This document shows positions 8,157 through 17,612 of a stretch of 64,000 bases of DNA, in pieces (within the stretch, counting starts at the first letter, position 1; the number at the start of each line of letters is the position of its first letter). The stretch is from an uncultured Flavobacteriaceae bacterium. GTDB taxonomy: Bacteria > Bacteroidota > Bacteroidia > Flavobacteriales > Flavobacteriaceae. The stretch covers positions 62,001-126,000 of the forward strand of contig CANLVG010000010.1 in the NCBI GenBank assembly GCA_947494565.1, written 5' to 3'. A model generated the notes under the pieces. That model was not told the origin of the DNA. It ran no database searches and worked only from the letters and a program-made list of their open reading frames with translations. The translations under genes were made by a program, and so were the position numbers.

Positions 8157-8663
8157 TTAGTTGAAATTGCGAATCGTAATCGTCTTTGAATTGCCCTGTA
8201 AATTCAAAAATATTTTATCGGTAAGTGCATTACTACCATATATGAATACGCCCTGATTGCTTCCGTTTTGGATGATATTTCGTTCCAAATCAAGGTTGGG
8301 GGTATTTCCATACTCTAGTAAAAGATTATTATTACCATTTTGCGTCAACGTATGCTTTAGTGTCTCGCCTACCGCTTTTATCCTTACGCTGTTCGCATTT
8401 CCGTTTTGTATCAAATCAAATTGACTATTGGTCGCCCTAATGTTCACCAAGGAAGAGTTATTTGAGCCTATTTGTTGAATGTATACCGAGTTAGATTCCA
8501 CTTCCGGGAGTAATATTTGTGTTTGGGAAACGGTTTGAAGGTTCTCGGTACCTAACTGTTCTACGAGAGTCGAGGTATGTTCCCCGCTACTTTTGTCTTG
8601 ACCGTAGCATTGACCTAAGGCCAACAATAGGAACAAGATCCATAAAACACTTTTTTTTGCCAT
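8157..8663 (-). CDS. csgB: Minor curlin / CsgB-like nucleator
   Basis: A 168-residue secreted protein (signal peptide 1-21, cleavage near CYG-QD) with curlin-type strands of the form IxQxGxxNxxx: IQQIGSNNSS, LIQNGNANSV, LTQNGNNNLL and IIQNGSNQGV. It is short and its repeats are less regular than those of the neighbouring large curlin, as in CsgB nucleators. It starts 204 nt after the large curlin, beyond a hairpin, and is followed 12 nt later by csgE. The csgB label is by position and size; it could instead be a second fibre subunit. Confidence 0.8.
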   Translation of the reverse strand: MAKKSVLWILFLLLALGQCYGQDKSSGEHTSTLVEQLGTENLQTVSQTQILLPEVESNSVYIQQIGSNNSSLVNIRATNSQFDLIQNGNANSVRIKAVGETLKHTLTQNGNNNLLLEYGNTPNLDLERNIIQNGSNQGVFIYGSNALTDKIFLNLQGNSKTITIRNFN

Positions 8664-8815
8664 AATTTTAGTTGTAGATCTACTACTTCTTATTTAGAAC
8701 CTAAATTTCGTAAACAATCATTGGGTCTAAAAAAAAAACAGTTCAATGTATTAGTTTTTCGCTTATCGGTTATTTATCAAGGTTTTATAGATCCATTCAC
8801 TATAAAAATCGAATA

Positions 8816-8844
8816 ATGGGATGGCAAATCAATTACCATCCCAT
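8816..8844. terminator. Hairpin between major curlin and csgB
   Basis: A perfect 9-bp stem (ATGGGATGG 8816-8824, CCATCCCAT 8836-8844) with an 11-nt loop lies 24 nt after the curlin stop codon. On the minus strand it is followed by ATTTTTAT. It can act as a partial terminator or mRNA stabiliser, letting the major subunit be made in excess over the secretion machinery. Confidence 0.65.
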
Positions 8845-8867
8845 CAAAACTTAAACTAGTAACGTAT

Positions 8868-10499
8868 TTAGTTCGATTGTGTCACTTTGATCATATTATT
8901 CGACCCTACCTGCATTACTCCACTGGTATTCAAAGCCCCAGTTTGAGTAACGATAGCCTTATTGCCAGCTCCACCAGATTGGCTGATATCACTCAGGTTT
9001 CCGGTGCCGTCTTGGGTAACTCTGGCGATACCACTGTTACCGCCTTGGGAAATTGTACTAACGTTCAATAACCCATTTTGGCTTAATACAGCGTTATTAT
9101 TATTTCCTGATTGGTCGATATCACTCACATTAAGGGATATTATACCACCTCCACTTTGTGTCGCTTTAGCCGTATTTCCGTTTCCACTCTGTGTTATAGC
9201 GCTTAGGTTCGTTCCTGTTTGATCAACAGTGGCCTTATTGCCGTTTGCCGATTGATCTATCGAACTAAGGTTTCCACCTACTTGGGTGACCTTGGCGGTA
9301 TTATTGTTTCCACCTTGATTGATTGAACTTCCATTCAAATTCGTTTGATCTACAACGGCTTTGTTACCATCACCGGACTGATCGATATCACTCAAATTAC
9401 CGGCGATAAAGAAAAATGCTGTACCCTCTTGGGTGACATTCGCCGTATTGTTACTTCCGGTTTGATTGATGAAACTTTCATCTGAAATACCGGCAGTTTG
9501 CGTTACTTTGGCCTTATTACCATTACCGCCAAGGGCCTGGGTGATTTCACTATAGTTGTTCAAACCGGCTTGATCTACCACAGCATTGTTATTGTTGCCC
9601 CCCTGCATGATATCACTTTCCGAATTCACACCACCCTGCACGACATTGGCCATATTACCATTACCGCTCTGATCGATATCACTATCGGCATTGAATCCGG
9701 TTTGGCTAGTTTTTGCCGAATTGCCGTTACCTGACTGATCGATATCGCTCAACGAGTTGATTCCATCTTGAAAACTGTTCGCGCTGTTATTGTTCCCCAT
9801 CTGGTCAATAAATATTTCGCCCGTTCCGGTTCCGTTCCATTGCTCGGTAACAGCTCTGTTTCCGTCTCCAGACTGGTTGATCTGTGTAAAATCGTTATCG
9901 CCATCTTGATCTACTTCCGCGTAGTTATTATTGCCTGTTACCGTAATCGTGGCGAAATTATCGTTACCGCCCGGCGCATGTTGGCGAATTTCAGCGTAGT
10001 TGCCATTGGCCTCACCGGTTCCTCCATTGTCACCAATTTTGATGAAACCCTCATTATTGTCACCGGTTTGTTCCGTTTTTGCAGTATTGTTATTGCCGTA
10101 AATATCAACGCCACGAGGTGCAGCCGAAAACTCAGCACCTGCATGAAGATTATTATTGTTTTCACCATCTTGTGTCATTCTAACGGTATTTCCGTCTCCT
10201 GCTACGTAGACCGTGGCATTATTATTCTCGCCCGACTCTTGGGATACATTGACCTTATTACCGTCTGAAGAACCATTGCCGGCAACCTGGATTACTGCAT
10301 TCTGATCGCTCCCCTTTTGGGTTACATTAGTCTTGTTTGAGTTACCAAAGACGCGAATTACCGATCTTTGATCCGCACCTTCTTGTGCAACCGCACCTGA
10401 ATTATTGTTCCCGTTCTGATTCACAGTACTTGAACTTTGTGCGTGCACATAGCTGCCCATTGAAAGGAGCATGGTGCCTAAAATCACTTGTTTGATCAT
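8868..10499 (-). CDS. csgA: Major curlin, CsgA-like, about 40 strand units
   Basis: A 543-residue secreted protein (signal peptide 1-20, cleavage VHA-QS) made almost wholly of 10-12-residue curlin strands such as IDQSGNGNSAK and VTQDGTGNLSD. About 43 strands can be counted, i.e. roughly twenty CsgA-type strand-loop-strand repeats against five in E. coli CsgA. From about residue 230 two unit types alternate: one ending GNGN-A-x-V/K and one with G-x-N-x-SD. Several units are lengthened, for example the AEFSAAPRGVD and AFFFIAGN insertions. First gene of the curli operon; the 407-bp region upstream should hold its promoter. Confidence 0.92.
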   Translation of the reverse strand: MIKQVILGTMLLSMGSYVHAQSSSTVNQNGNNNSGAVAQEGADQRSVIRVFGNSNKTNVTQKGSDQNAVIQVAGNGSSDGNKVNVSQESGENNNATVYVAGDGNTVRMTQDGENNNNLHAGAEFSAAPRGVDIYGNNNTAKTEQTGDNNEGFIKIGDNGGTGEANGNYAEIRQHAPGGNDNFATITVTGNNNYAEVDQDGDNDFTQINQSGDGNRAVTEQWNGTGTGEIFIDQMGNNNSANSFQDGINSLSDIDQSGNGNSAKTSQTGFNADSDIDQSGNGNMANVVQGGVNSESDIMQGGNNNNAVVDQAGLNNYSEITQALGGNGNKAKVTQTAGISDESFINQTGSNNTANVTQEGTAFFFIAGNLSDIDQSGDGNKAVVDQTNLNGSSINQGGNNNTAKVTQVGGNLSSIDQSANGNKATVDQTGTNLSAITQSGNGNTAKATQSGGGIISLNVSDIDQSGNNNNAVLSQNGLLNVSTISQGGNSGIARVTQDGTGNLSDISQSGGAGNKAIVTQTGALNTSGVMQVGSNNMIKVTQSN

Positions 10500-10906
10500 A
10501 ATATATAATGTTTAAAGGTTAAAATACACTACTAGGTACCACCTTATACTTGTCATTAAAGCAGGTCAAATTTTTAGACCACTTTATAAAAAAGTATAAA
10601 CATTAGTATTATAAATACTTAAGTAAGATAATGTGGGGTTATCTTCTTAAAATCATTACGGGGGATGAATTTTGGAAATTATCTTAGCAAATTCGCAAAT
10701 GAACTTGAAAATCCCGAAGCTCCGAACCGTAAGGGTTTACATGTTCGGTTTCTGAAATCTTCGTCTTTTACAAATCGATAGATACGCGGGAAAAATACGT
10801 GATTACCAGACCGTTAATCAAAAGATCCGATGAAATGCAAATTTCTTTGCTGATTGACCTATTCTTGTTAAAGGACTGAAAAACCCAATGGGTTGAAGAA
10901 GTATCC
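10500..10906. promoter_or_regulatory. Curli upstream region and glutamine synthetase 3' end
   Basis: No convincing gene. The part nearest the curlin gene is AT-rich and holds two dyads: GGTCAAA/TTTAGACC at 10564-10580 and AAGTAT/ATACTT near 10591-10621, possible regulator sites for the curli promoter. A CCGAAC/GTTCGG inverted repeat lies near 10716-10752. A short AACCC/GGGTT hairpin (10882-10894) with three T residues on the minus strand may end the GSIII transcript. No csgD-like regulator gene is present in the window. Confidence 0.4.
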
Positions 10907-13093
10907 CTATTTGATGAACAAAAGCTCTCTGTATTTGATCAAGGGCCAGTCCTTATCATCAATCAACTGTTCCAATTTATCGCAATGATATCGAATTTCA
11001 TCAAAGTGTGATTTGACCCGCTCGGAATATACGGTCGCTTTTTTAAGGCTATCGTCTAATTTATTTGCGCTTTTACGCGCATCGATCATCGTATCGGTCT
11101 TTTCCTTTAGGATTTTCATATGTTCGGAAATCTTTTGTATGATATCCAATTGTCCGCCTGTCATCTTTACATGACCTGCTCCATAGAGTTCTTTGTGCCC
11201 CATCACATTTTGTATGATCTTATTCTGATAGTTGATTACCGCTGGAATCACAAAATTGTATACCAATTCATTTAGAACCCGACCCTCGATTTGTAAATGC
11301 ATTATATAGGCATCAAGTTCGATCTCTTGACGAGCCTTGACCTCTACCTCGCTCATCACATGCATTGATTTGAACAATGCTAAGCTCTTTGCCTCGGTCA
11401 ACACTTGAAGTGCTTCAGGAGTAGTTCTGTTGTTGCTTAGCTTTCTTTTCTTCGCCTCCTTTTCCCATTCCAAACTGTAACCATCACCGTCAAAACGAAT
11501 GCGCTTGGATGTTTTTATATATTCGCGAAGGACATTAAAGACCGCCTCGTCTTTCTTCAAATTCTTGGTGTCGATTAAAGCATCTACCTCCTTTTTGAAT
11601 TCTTGTAACTGTTTGGCAACGATAGTGTTCAGAATCGTCATGGGTTTGGCACAGTTGGTTTGTGAACCCACACCTCTCATTTCAAATTTATTACCTGTAA
11701 AGGCAAAAGGAGATGTTCGATTGCGATCGGTATTATCCAACAAAATCTCCGGAATTTTACCGACAACGTTCAACTTCAATTCGGTTTTCTCCTCCGGGGA
11801 CAGTTTACCCATAGAAACCCCTTCGAGTTCGTCAAGCACTCGACTCAATTGGGCTCCGATAAAAATCGAAAGAATCGCAGGCGGAGCCTCGTTAGCACCC
11901 AGTCGGTAGTCATTACCTGCCGACGCGATGGATGATCTAAGCAATTCTTCATAGGTATCGACCGCCTTGATCGTATTCACAAAAAAGGTCAGAAACTGTA
12001 GATTTTTCATTGGGGTCGAACCAGGACTCAATAAGTTAATTCCCGTATCCGTAGCCAAAGACCAATTATTGTGTTTGCCCGATCCGTTGATCCCAGCAAA
12101 AGGTTTTTCATGAAAAAGTACTTTGAATCCATGTTTATCAGCAATTTTATCCATGACATCCATCAAGAGCAGATTATGATCTACCGCAAGGTTTGCCTCT
12201 TCAAAAACCGGGGCCAATTCAAACTGATTTGGGGCCACCTCATTGTGACGTGTCTTTACCGGAATACCGAGTTTGGTGCACTCTTGTTCCAAATCGCTCA
12301 TAAAACCCAGCACTCGAGTGGGTATCACACCAAAATAATGATCATCAAGTTGTTGTCCCTTGGCTGCCGAATGCCCCACAAGAGTGCGGCCCGTCAACAA
12401 GATATCGGGCCTCGATTCGGCCAATGCCTTATCGATGAGAAAATATTCTTGCTCCCACCCCAGGGTGGCATTTACCTTCGATACGTTTTTATCAAAATAC
12501 TTCGCCACGGCCGTGGCTGCCTCGTCAACAGCATGTAGTGCCCTCAATAGCGGCGCCTTATTATCTAAGGCCTCACCTGTATATGAGACAAAAATCGTGG
12601 GAATACATAAGGTGGTTCCGTAAATAAAGGCGGGAGAAGTAGGGTCCCAGGCGGTATAGCCTCTTGCTTCAAAAGTATTTCGGATTCCCCCACTTGGAAA
12701 ACTTGAGGCGTCGGGCTCTTGTTGCACCAATTGCCTACCCCCAAATTTTTCGAGAGCCCGGCCATCGGGCAATAAATCGAAAAAAGCGTCATGCTTTTCG
12801 GCAGTGGAGCCCGTTAATGGCTGAAACCAATGCGTGTAATGCGTGGCCCCCATCGTAATGGCCCATGCTTTCATCGCTTCGGCAACCTGATCCGCTATTT
12901 TGGTATCGATTTTAGATCCCGAAAAAATAGCACTCTCAACACTTTGTAGGGCATCTTTCGTCAGGTATTGGAGCATGCGTTTTGTATTGAAAACGTTCAT
13001 AGCGAAAAGCTCGGAACGCCTTCCTTTTTCTTTAATTTCCAATCGATTTCTTTTTTGACTTTCGGCAATGGCGGCAAATCTTCTTTCAGACAT
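10907..13093 (-). CDS. glnN: Glutamine synthetase type III
   Basis: Makes glutamine from glutamate, ammonia and ATP in the cytoplasm. At 728 residues it has GSIII length, with the GSIII signature region FPSGGIRNTFEARGYTAWDP, the metal/glutamate-binding GWEQEYF, NEVAPNQFE and GINGSGKHNNWSL, and the FEMRGVGSQTNC segment. It is divergently transcribed from a GSII-type enzyme at 13296, and the 202 bp between them contain repeated CCCC-centred motifs. Two different glutamine synthetases back to back suggest expression at different nitrogen levels; this is inference. Confidence 0.95.
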   Translation of the reverse strand: MSERRFAAIAESQKRNRLEIKEKGRRSELFAMNVFNTKRMLQYLTKDALQSVESAIFSGSKIDTKIADQVAEAMKAWAITMGATHYTHWFQPLTGSTAEKHDAFFDLLPDGRALEKFGGRQLVQQEPDASSFPSGGIRNTFEARGYTAWDPTSPAFIYGTTLCIPTIFVSYTGEALDNKAPLLRALHAVDEAATAVAKYFDKNVSKVNATLGWEQEYFLIDKALAESRPDILLTGRTLVGHSAAKGQQLDDHYFGVIPTRVLGFMSDLEQECTKLGIPVKTRHNEVAPNQFELAPVFEEANLAVDHNLLLMDVMDKIADKHGFKVLFHEKPFAGINGSGKHNNWSLATDTGINLLSPGSTPMKNLQFLTFFVNTIKAVDTYEELLRSSIASAGNDYRLGANEAPPAILSIFIGAQLSRVLDELEGVSMGKLSPEEKTELKLNVVGKIPEILLDNTDRNRTSPFAFTGNKFEMRGVGSQTNCAKPMTILNTIVAKQLQEFKKEVDALIDTKNLKKDEAVFNVLREYIKTSKRIRFDGDGYSLEWEKEAKKRKLSNNRTTPEALQVLTEAKSLALFKSMHVMSEVEVKARQEIELDAYIMHLQIEGRVLNELVYNFVIPAVINYQNKIIQNVMGHKELYGAGHVKMTGGQLDIIQKISEHMKILKEKTDTMIDARKSANKLDDSLKKATVYSERVKSHFDEIRYHCDKLEQLIDDKDWPLIKYRELLFIK

Positions 13094-13295
13094 AATACAA
13101 ACGCTAAATCAGGATTATTGATTTGTCAAAATTACTATCAAAAAATAGATATTTCATAAATATCCCCTCAAAAAATAGGGGTATACTAAAAAATAATAAC
13201 TTTTAATAAAAATACCCCCTTCTAAATTATGATAATTGATCAAAAAACATATTTTTGTCTGTCTTTTAAAATTCGAGAAATTAACGACCGATATT
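13094..13295. promoter_or_regulatory. Divergent promoter region of the two glutamine synthetases
   Basis: An AT-rich 202-bp region with three copies of an ATA(C/T)CCCC-like motif: ATATCCCC at 13160-13167, GGGGTATA at 13178-13185 (reverse orientation) and AATACCCC from 13211. The first two form a CCCCT/AGGGG dyad. A -7-like box TATTTTTG lies at 13250-13257 for the GSII gene, leaving a leader of about 30 nt to ATG 13296. The CCCC motifs are candidate sites for a shared nitrogen regulator. Confidence 0.5.
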
Positions 13296-14312
13296 ATGAG
13301 TAAAACAAAATTAGAGTACATCTGGTTGGATGGTTATTTCCCAACACAAAACATGAGAAGTAAGACCAAAGTAGTAAATGACTTTGGCGGAAAACTAGAA
13401 GATTGTCCGATGTGGTCATTTGATGGCAGTTCAACGAGACAGGCCGAAGGTGGTTCTTCCGATTGCTTGTTGAAACCTGTGGCTATTTTTCCAGATCCTG
13501 CTCGAAAAGACGGGTTCTTGGTGATGACCGAAGTTTTAAATGCAGATGGTACCCCGCATGTATCAAACGGGCGTTCGACCATTGATGATGATGATAATGA
13601 TTTTTGGTTCGGATTTGAACAGGAATATTTCATTATGGATACCAAAACCCAGTTACCCTTAGGTTTCCCGGTAGGTGGTTATCCTGCGCCCCAAGGAATG
13701 TATTACTGTTCAGTCGGTGGAAAAAACACCCACGGTCGCGATTTGGTCGAAGAACATGCCGATTTATGTATCGAGGCGGGAATCAATTTTGAAGGAATCA
13801 ATCAAGAAGTTGCTTCTGGGCAATGGGAATTTCAATTGTTCGCCAAAGGCGCAAAGAAAGCTGGTGATGAAATTTGGGTCGCTCGATATTTATTAGATCG
13901 ATTGACTGAAAAATATGGGTACTATATTGAGTATCATCCAAAACCTTTAGGTAAAGACATGGACTGGAACGGTTCAGGTATGCATGCCAACTTCTCAAAT
14001 ACTACTTTGAGAACATGTGGTGATCAAGCGACTTACGAAAAAATATGCGAGGCCTTCCGTCCAGTTGTGAAAGAGCATATTGCCGTTTACGGTGAGTTCA
14101 ACGACCAACGTTTGACCGGTGAGCATGAAACACAATCCATCGACGAATTCAGCTTTGGTATTTCTGACCGTGGCGCTTCTATTCGTATTCCTATAGCAAC
14201 TGTTGAAAGTGGTTGGAAAGGTTGGTTGGAAGATCGCAGACCTGCCTCAAACGGTGATCCTTATAAAATTGCTGGTAGAATTGTAAAGACCGTCAAGTCA
14301 GCGGGAGTCTAA
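13296..14312 (+). CDS. glnA: Glutamine synthetase, eukaryotic-like type II
   Basis: A 338-residue cytoplasmic glutamine synthetase of the short GSII type: YIWLDGYFPTQNMRSKTKV at the start, WSFDGSSTRQAEGGSSD, the metal-binding WFGFEQEYF, GVNFEGINQEVASGQWEFQ-type core, WNGSGMHANFS ATP-site region and RGASIRIP near the end. I start it at ATG 13296 because the in-frame TTG at 13236 lies upstream of a probable -7 box (13250-13257). Transcribed divergently from GSIII and followed by a strong terminator that overlaps the end of the convergent gene. GSII enzymes are decameric; activity is expected to be intact. Confidence 0.95.
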   Translation: MSKTKLEYIWLDGYFPTQNMRSKTKVVNDFGGKLEDCPMWSFDGSSTRQAEGGSSDCLLKPVAIFPDPARKDGFLVMTEVLNADGTPHVSNGRSTIDDDDNDFWFGFEQEYFIMDTKTQLPLGFPVGGYPAPQGMYYCSVGGKNTHGRDLVEEHADLCIEAGINFEGINQEVASGQWEFQLFAKGAKKAGDEIWVARYLLDRLTEKYGYYIEYHPKPLGKDMDWNGSGMHANFSNTTLRTCGDQATYEKICEAFRPVVKEHIAVYGEFNDQRLTGEHETQSIDEFSFGISDRGASIRIPIATVESGWKGWLEDRRPASNGDPYKIAGRIVKTVKSAGV

Positions 14313-14332
14313 CAGCTACTAATTGTTGTACG

Positions 14333-14370
14333 AAAACCTCCTTGGAACAGCAATGTTTTAAGGAGGTTTT
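14333..14370. terminator. Bidirectional terminator after the GSII gene
   Basis: Perfect 11-bp stem AAAACCTCCTT (14333-14343) and AAGGAGGTTTT (14360-14370) followed by T residues on the plus strand. The complementary strand also has a T-rich end, so it can serve the convergent gene that stops at 14370. Confidence 0.85.
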
Positions 14371-15980
14371 TAATTTTGCAACCCTGGCAGCGGCGTATTC
14401 TTCCAATACTCGCTTTTCATGTCTTTATCGGTTATAGGTTGCAGTGGACTATCCAAAGGTTGATCCTTGTTCATCAAATCACTTGTGTCGCCGATTTCAT
14501 CTTGCATAAAACGGGTCTCTTGAGTAAAGAATTCGCGGTATTGATGCATATATTCCCATTTTCTTTTATCCAATTCATTTCCTGCATCGTCTTTAATGGC
14601 ACTATAGGCATACTTGACTTCGGAAACCTCTAGATTCTTCCGTTCCAGAAATAGATCCTTCAAAAGTTCTCGGGTAGCTTCATAAGATGTATGTGGACAT
14701 ACTACAAAAACCCGTTCATCTTCCCGAAACCAGACATCTTTTATGGGTACACTGACATTCTTATAGCTGATTTTGAAATTTCCGCTCTTGATTCTGTCGA
14801 GATTGGCCGGTATCTTATTCAGCCGAATGCGGAATGAATTATCCTCAAGGTTAATTGCAAATCGGGATTTAAATTCCGCAGGTCTCTGCACTAAGATCTT
14901 GTTATAAAACGAAATGTAATTCAAAAACATTTTTCCATTGCCACCCCTCGTATATTCTGTTTGAATATGATAAAGCATTTCGCCATTGGTCTTCTTAAAA
15001 CCATCGGTAAAACGCTCATTGGGGTTTTCTGCGCTACTAAAAACACCCGGTTTCTTACGTTTATAGACCGCATAATCCAGTTTATGAATGGCAAAATCAT
15101 CGGTGTTTACGAAAATCTTTCCTCTGGCCCGATAGTTGTCATTTTTGAAGACCATATCAATTTCATAAATGGATTCTTTCTCGTAATTCGATTTTCCACG
15201 GAGTCGAAAACGATGCTTTTCGATAAAATCGGAGGACAGATCATCAACAAATGAAAAAGATTCTACGCCATAATTACGAATGGCATCATGAATACTTAAG
15301 GTAAGCAGTTCATTGCCGCCATCGTTATTCATTTTCGCACCGGGGATCACCTTGTTATAGCGCTTGTAGTCATACGGTTGTTCGGCAAAGGTATCTACCT
15401 GAAAATCACTATTCTTGGTATAGGAAATCAGTTGATATTGATTATTGAAGTTGTTGTTGCGTTCAAAACCAACGTCCAATACCTTGACAATGGCCTCGTT
15501 AAGGTTGGTATACGCTTTATTTTTGACCTGATAATCGCGATAATAGCCCACCAAGCTGAACGCATCTTTAGGAAAGTTTTGTGGAATGCTGTTTACCGCT
15601 ATCTTGACAATCTGTTGGGCACTGAGCTTTTTGATATTCGCCGATACAATCGCTTCGTTAAGCTCTAGATTACCAGGTTCAAGAATGATGATATTACTTC
15701 GGCCTTCGAATAGATCCGCCATTGGAATTTCTTTACTAAGGTAACCAAGGCACGAAATTTCTACTACTTCACCCAATGCCTTGTAGCGCAAGGGTATCTT
15801 AAAAGTACCGTCAATATTCGAGATAACGCCCAAGGACCTATTCTTGATTTTAATGGTAGCAAAAGGTATGGGTTCGTTTTGCACGGAGTCAACCAGCTGA
15901 CCGAACATATAGTTTTTTGCCTGCCCAAAGGAAAACATGGATGTCATCAAAAAAACAATACACAGACACTTTATTTTCAT
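14370..15980 (-). CDS. Carboxypeptidase-regulatory-like surface protein, paralogue 1
   Basis: A 536-residue secreted protein (signal peptide 1-20, cleavage near FG-QA). Residues about 25-105 form a CarboxypepD_reg-like beta-sandwich (PFATIKIKNRSLGVISNIDGTFKIPLRY). The remaining 430 residues share motifs with the three neighbouring paralogues: GYYRDYQ, YTNLNEAI, GGNELLTLSIHDAIRNY, IQTEYTRGGN, FLNYISFYNKI, QYREFFTQ and the C-terminal YWKNTPL. No catalytic motif is recognised. Last gene of a tandem array, 12 nt after paralogue 2. Probably exported to the envelope; function unknown. Confidence 0.8.
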   Translation of the reverse strand: MKIKCLCIVFLMTSMFSFGQAKNYMFGQLVDSVQNEPIPFATIKIKNRSLGVISNIDGTFKIPLRYKALGEVVEISCLGYLSKEIPMADLFEGRSNIIILEPGNLELNEAIVSANIKKLSAQQIVKIAVNSIPQNFPKDAFSLVGYYRDYQVKNKAYTNLNEAIVKVLDVGFERNNNFNNQYQLISYTKNSDFQVDTFAEQPYDYKRYNKVIPGAKMNNDGGNELLTLSIHDAIRNYGVESFSFVDDLSSDFIEKHRFRLRGKSNYEKESIYEIDMVFKNDNYRARGKIFVNTDDFAIHKLDYAVYKRKKPGVFSSAENPNERFTDGFKKTNGEMLYHIQTEYTRGGNGKMFLNYISFYNKILVQRPAEFKSRFAINLEDNSFRIRLNKIPANLDRIKSGNFKISYKNVSVPIKDVWFREDERVFVVCPHTSYEATRELLKDLFLERKNLEVSEVKYAYSAIKDDAGNELDKRKWEYMHQYREFFTQETRFMQDEIGDTSDLMNKDQPLDSPLQPITDKDMKSEYWKNTPLPGLQN

Positions 15981-15992
15981 AGGGCCATATAC

Positions 15993-17612
15993 TTAATTCA
16001 TTTTTCCTTGAAGTGGGGTATTCTTCCAATATTCGTCAACAGCTTCGTTGGAAATCGGTTGCTCGGGACTGTCCAATGGCAGTAAGCGAATCATCTGATC
16101 TCTCTTATTGATCCAAACTGCGTTAGGTTCGGTATCTTGGGTGAAAAATTCGCGATATTGATGAAGATACTCCCATTTTCTTTCATTGAGCTTATTGCCT
16201 TCGTCATCTACAAGTTCGTATGCATGGGTCACATCAGCTACTTCGTAGTTGAAGTTTTCAAATAGTTTCCCTGTCTGTAGATCATCCAAATCTGGACAAA
16301 CAACAAAAGTGAGTTCGTCTTCAAGAAAATAGAACTCTTCAATGGGAATCAATTCTTTCTTGTAACGAACCTTAAAGTCCTTCTTTTTGACCCTATTCAA
16401 TTTCGCGGGCATTTTATTCAATCGAATTCGAAACGAAAAATCATCAAGGTAGATAACGAACTTCGATTCGAACCTGGGAGGTCTTTGAACCAATATCTTG
16501 TTATAAAAAGAAATGTAGTTCAAATACATCTTCCGTTCCGGTCCCCGCGTATATTCAGTTTGAATGCGATACAGGAGTTCACTGTCCATTTTTCTAAAAC
16601 CATCGGAAAAGCGCTCTGACGCATTCACTATGACACGTAAGTCTGTATTTTCCTTTTCTTCATCGGTTTCATTATCCAGCTTATGCAACTCATAGTCTAA
16701 TTTATGTATTGAAAAATCCGTGGTATTGATGAAAATCAAACCTTGGGCTCTATAATGGTCGTTGCTATAAGCGATCTCAATCTGATACACCGATTCGTTC
16801 TTATGCTTCGATTTCCCGAGCATCTTAAAGGAATGGGTATTGACGAAATCATTCCTTAAGTCATTGATAAAGGAAAATGAGGGTTCCTTATAGTTTCGAA
16901 TGGGGTCGTGCATGCCCAATAAAATAAATTCATTGCCCCCATCATTTTTCATTTTTGCGTTCGGCACAATCTTGTTGTGCCCTTTGTAATCATAGGGTTG
17001 TGCGGCAAAACGGTCGATTTCGAAATCTTTGTTGCTCGTGTAGGACAATAGTTGATATTGGTTGTAAAAGCTATTTTCGCTGTCGAACCCCTCATCCCTC
17101 ACCTTGATAATCGCCTCGTTCAGATTAACATAGGCATTATTCTTAACTTGATAATCACGATAATAACCGACGAGGTTAAATTCGTTTTCCGGGTAGTTCA
17201 TAGGTATGTTGTTCACGGCGGTTCGAACAATTTCTTTGACATTGACCTTCTTTTCCCGCGCGGAAACTATTGCTTCCGCAAGCTCAAAAGCACTGGGTGT
17301 TAATTTGATACCTGAGCTCTTGAAAGTATCCAATTCGTCAATGTGCAACTCTCTGGTCTCGTAGCCCAGGCAGGATATTTCAAGAACCTCGCCCTGTTCT
17401 TTATATCGCAATGGTATTTTGAAGGTTCCGTTCATATTCGAAATCACACCGAGGGCCTTGCCCTTTATACGTATCGTGGCAAACGGAATGGGGTCATTTT
17501 GGGTCGCATCCACCAATTGACCGAAAATAAATTCCTGTTGCTGGGCCATGGTAGCTGCCGAGACCAATAGCACGCCCAATAAAAGATACGTTTTGAACCT
17601 GTGCATTTCCAT
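15993..17612 (-). CDS. Carboxypeptidase-regulatory-like surface protein, paralogue 2
   Basis: A 539-residue secreted protein (signal peptide 1-23, cleavage MA-QQ), the closest relative of paralogue 1 by eye: PFATIRIKGKALGVISNMNGTFKIPLRY in the regulatory domain, then GYYRDYQVKNNAYVNLNEAI, GGNEFILLGMHDPIRNY, MYLNYISFYNKILVQRPP and a YWKNTPL end. It starts on the base directly before the stop of paralogue 3 ends, so translation is probably coupled. The close match to paralogue 1 suggests a recent duplication. No known enzyme motif. Confidence 0.8.
   Translation of the reverse strand: MEMHRFKTYLLLGVLLVSAATMAQQQEFIFGQLVDATQNDPIPFATIRIKGKALGVISNMNGTFKIPLRYKEQGEVLEISCLGYETRELHIDELDTFKSSGIKLTPSAFELAEAIVSAREKKVNVKEIVRTAVNNIPMNYPENEFNLVGYYRDYQVKNNAYVNLNEAIIKVRDEGFDSENSFYNQYQLLSYTSNKDFEIDRFAAQPYDYKGHNKIVPNAKMKNDGGNEFILLGMHDPIRNYKEPSFSFINDLRNDFVNTHSFKMLGKSKHKNESVYQIEIAYSNDHYRAQGLIFINTTDFSIHKLDYELHKLDNETDEEKENTDLRVIVNASERFSDGFRKMDSELLYRIQTEYTRGPERKMYLNYISFYNKILVQRPPRFESKFVIYLDDFSFRIRLNKMPAKLNRVKKKDFKVRYKKELIPIEEFYFLEDELTFVVCPDLDDLQTGKLFENFNYEVADVTHAYELVDDEGNKLNERKWEYLHQYREFFTQDTEPNAVWINKRDQMIRLLPLDSPEQPISNEAVDEYWKNTPLQGKMN

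Noticed and set aside
9768-10268. 166-codon plus-strand frame inside the large curlin gene
   Set aside because: It lies antisense to the curlin repeats and owes its length to their regular codon pattern; it has no domain or signal and the curlin frame is clearly real.
12071-12538. 155-codon plus-strand frame within the GSIII gene
   Set aside because: Antisense to a strongly conserved enzyme; no recognisable protein features.
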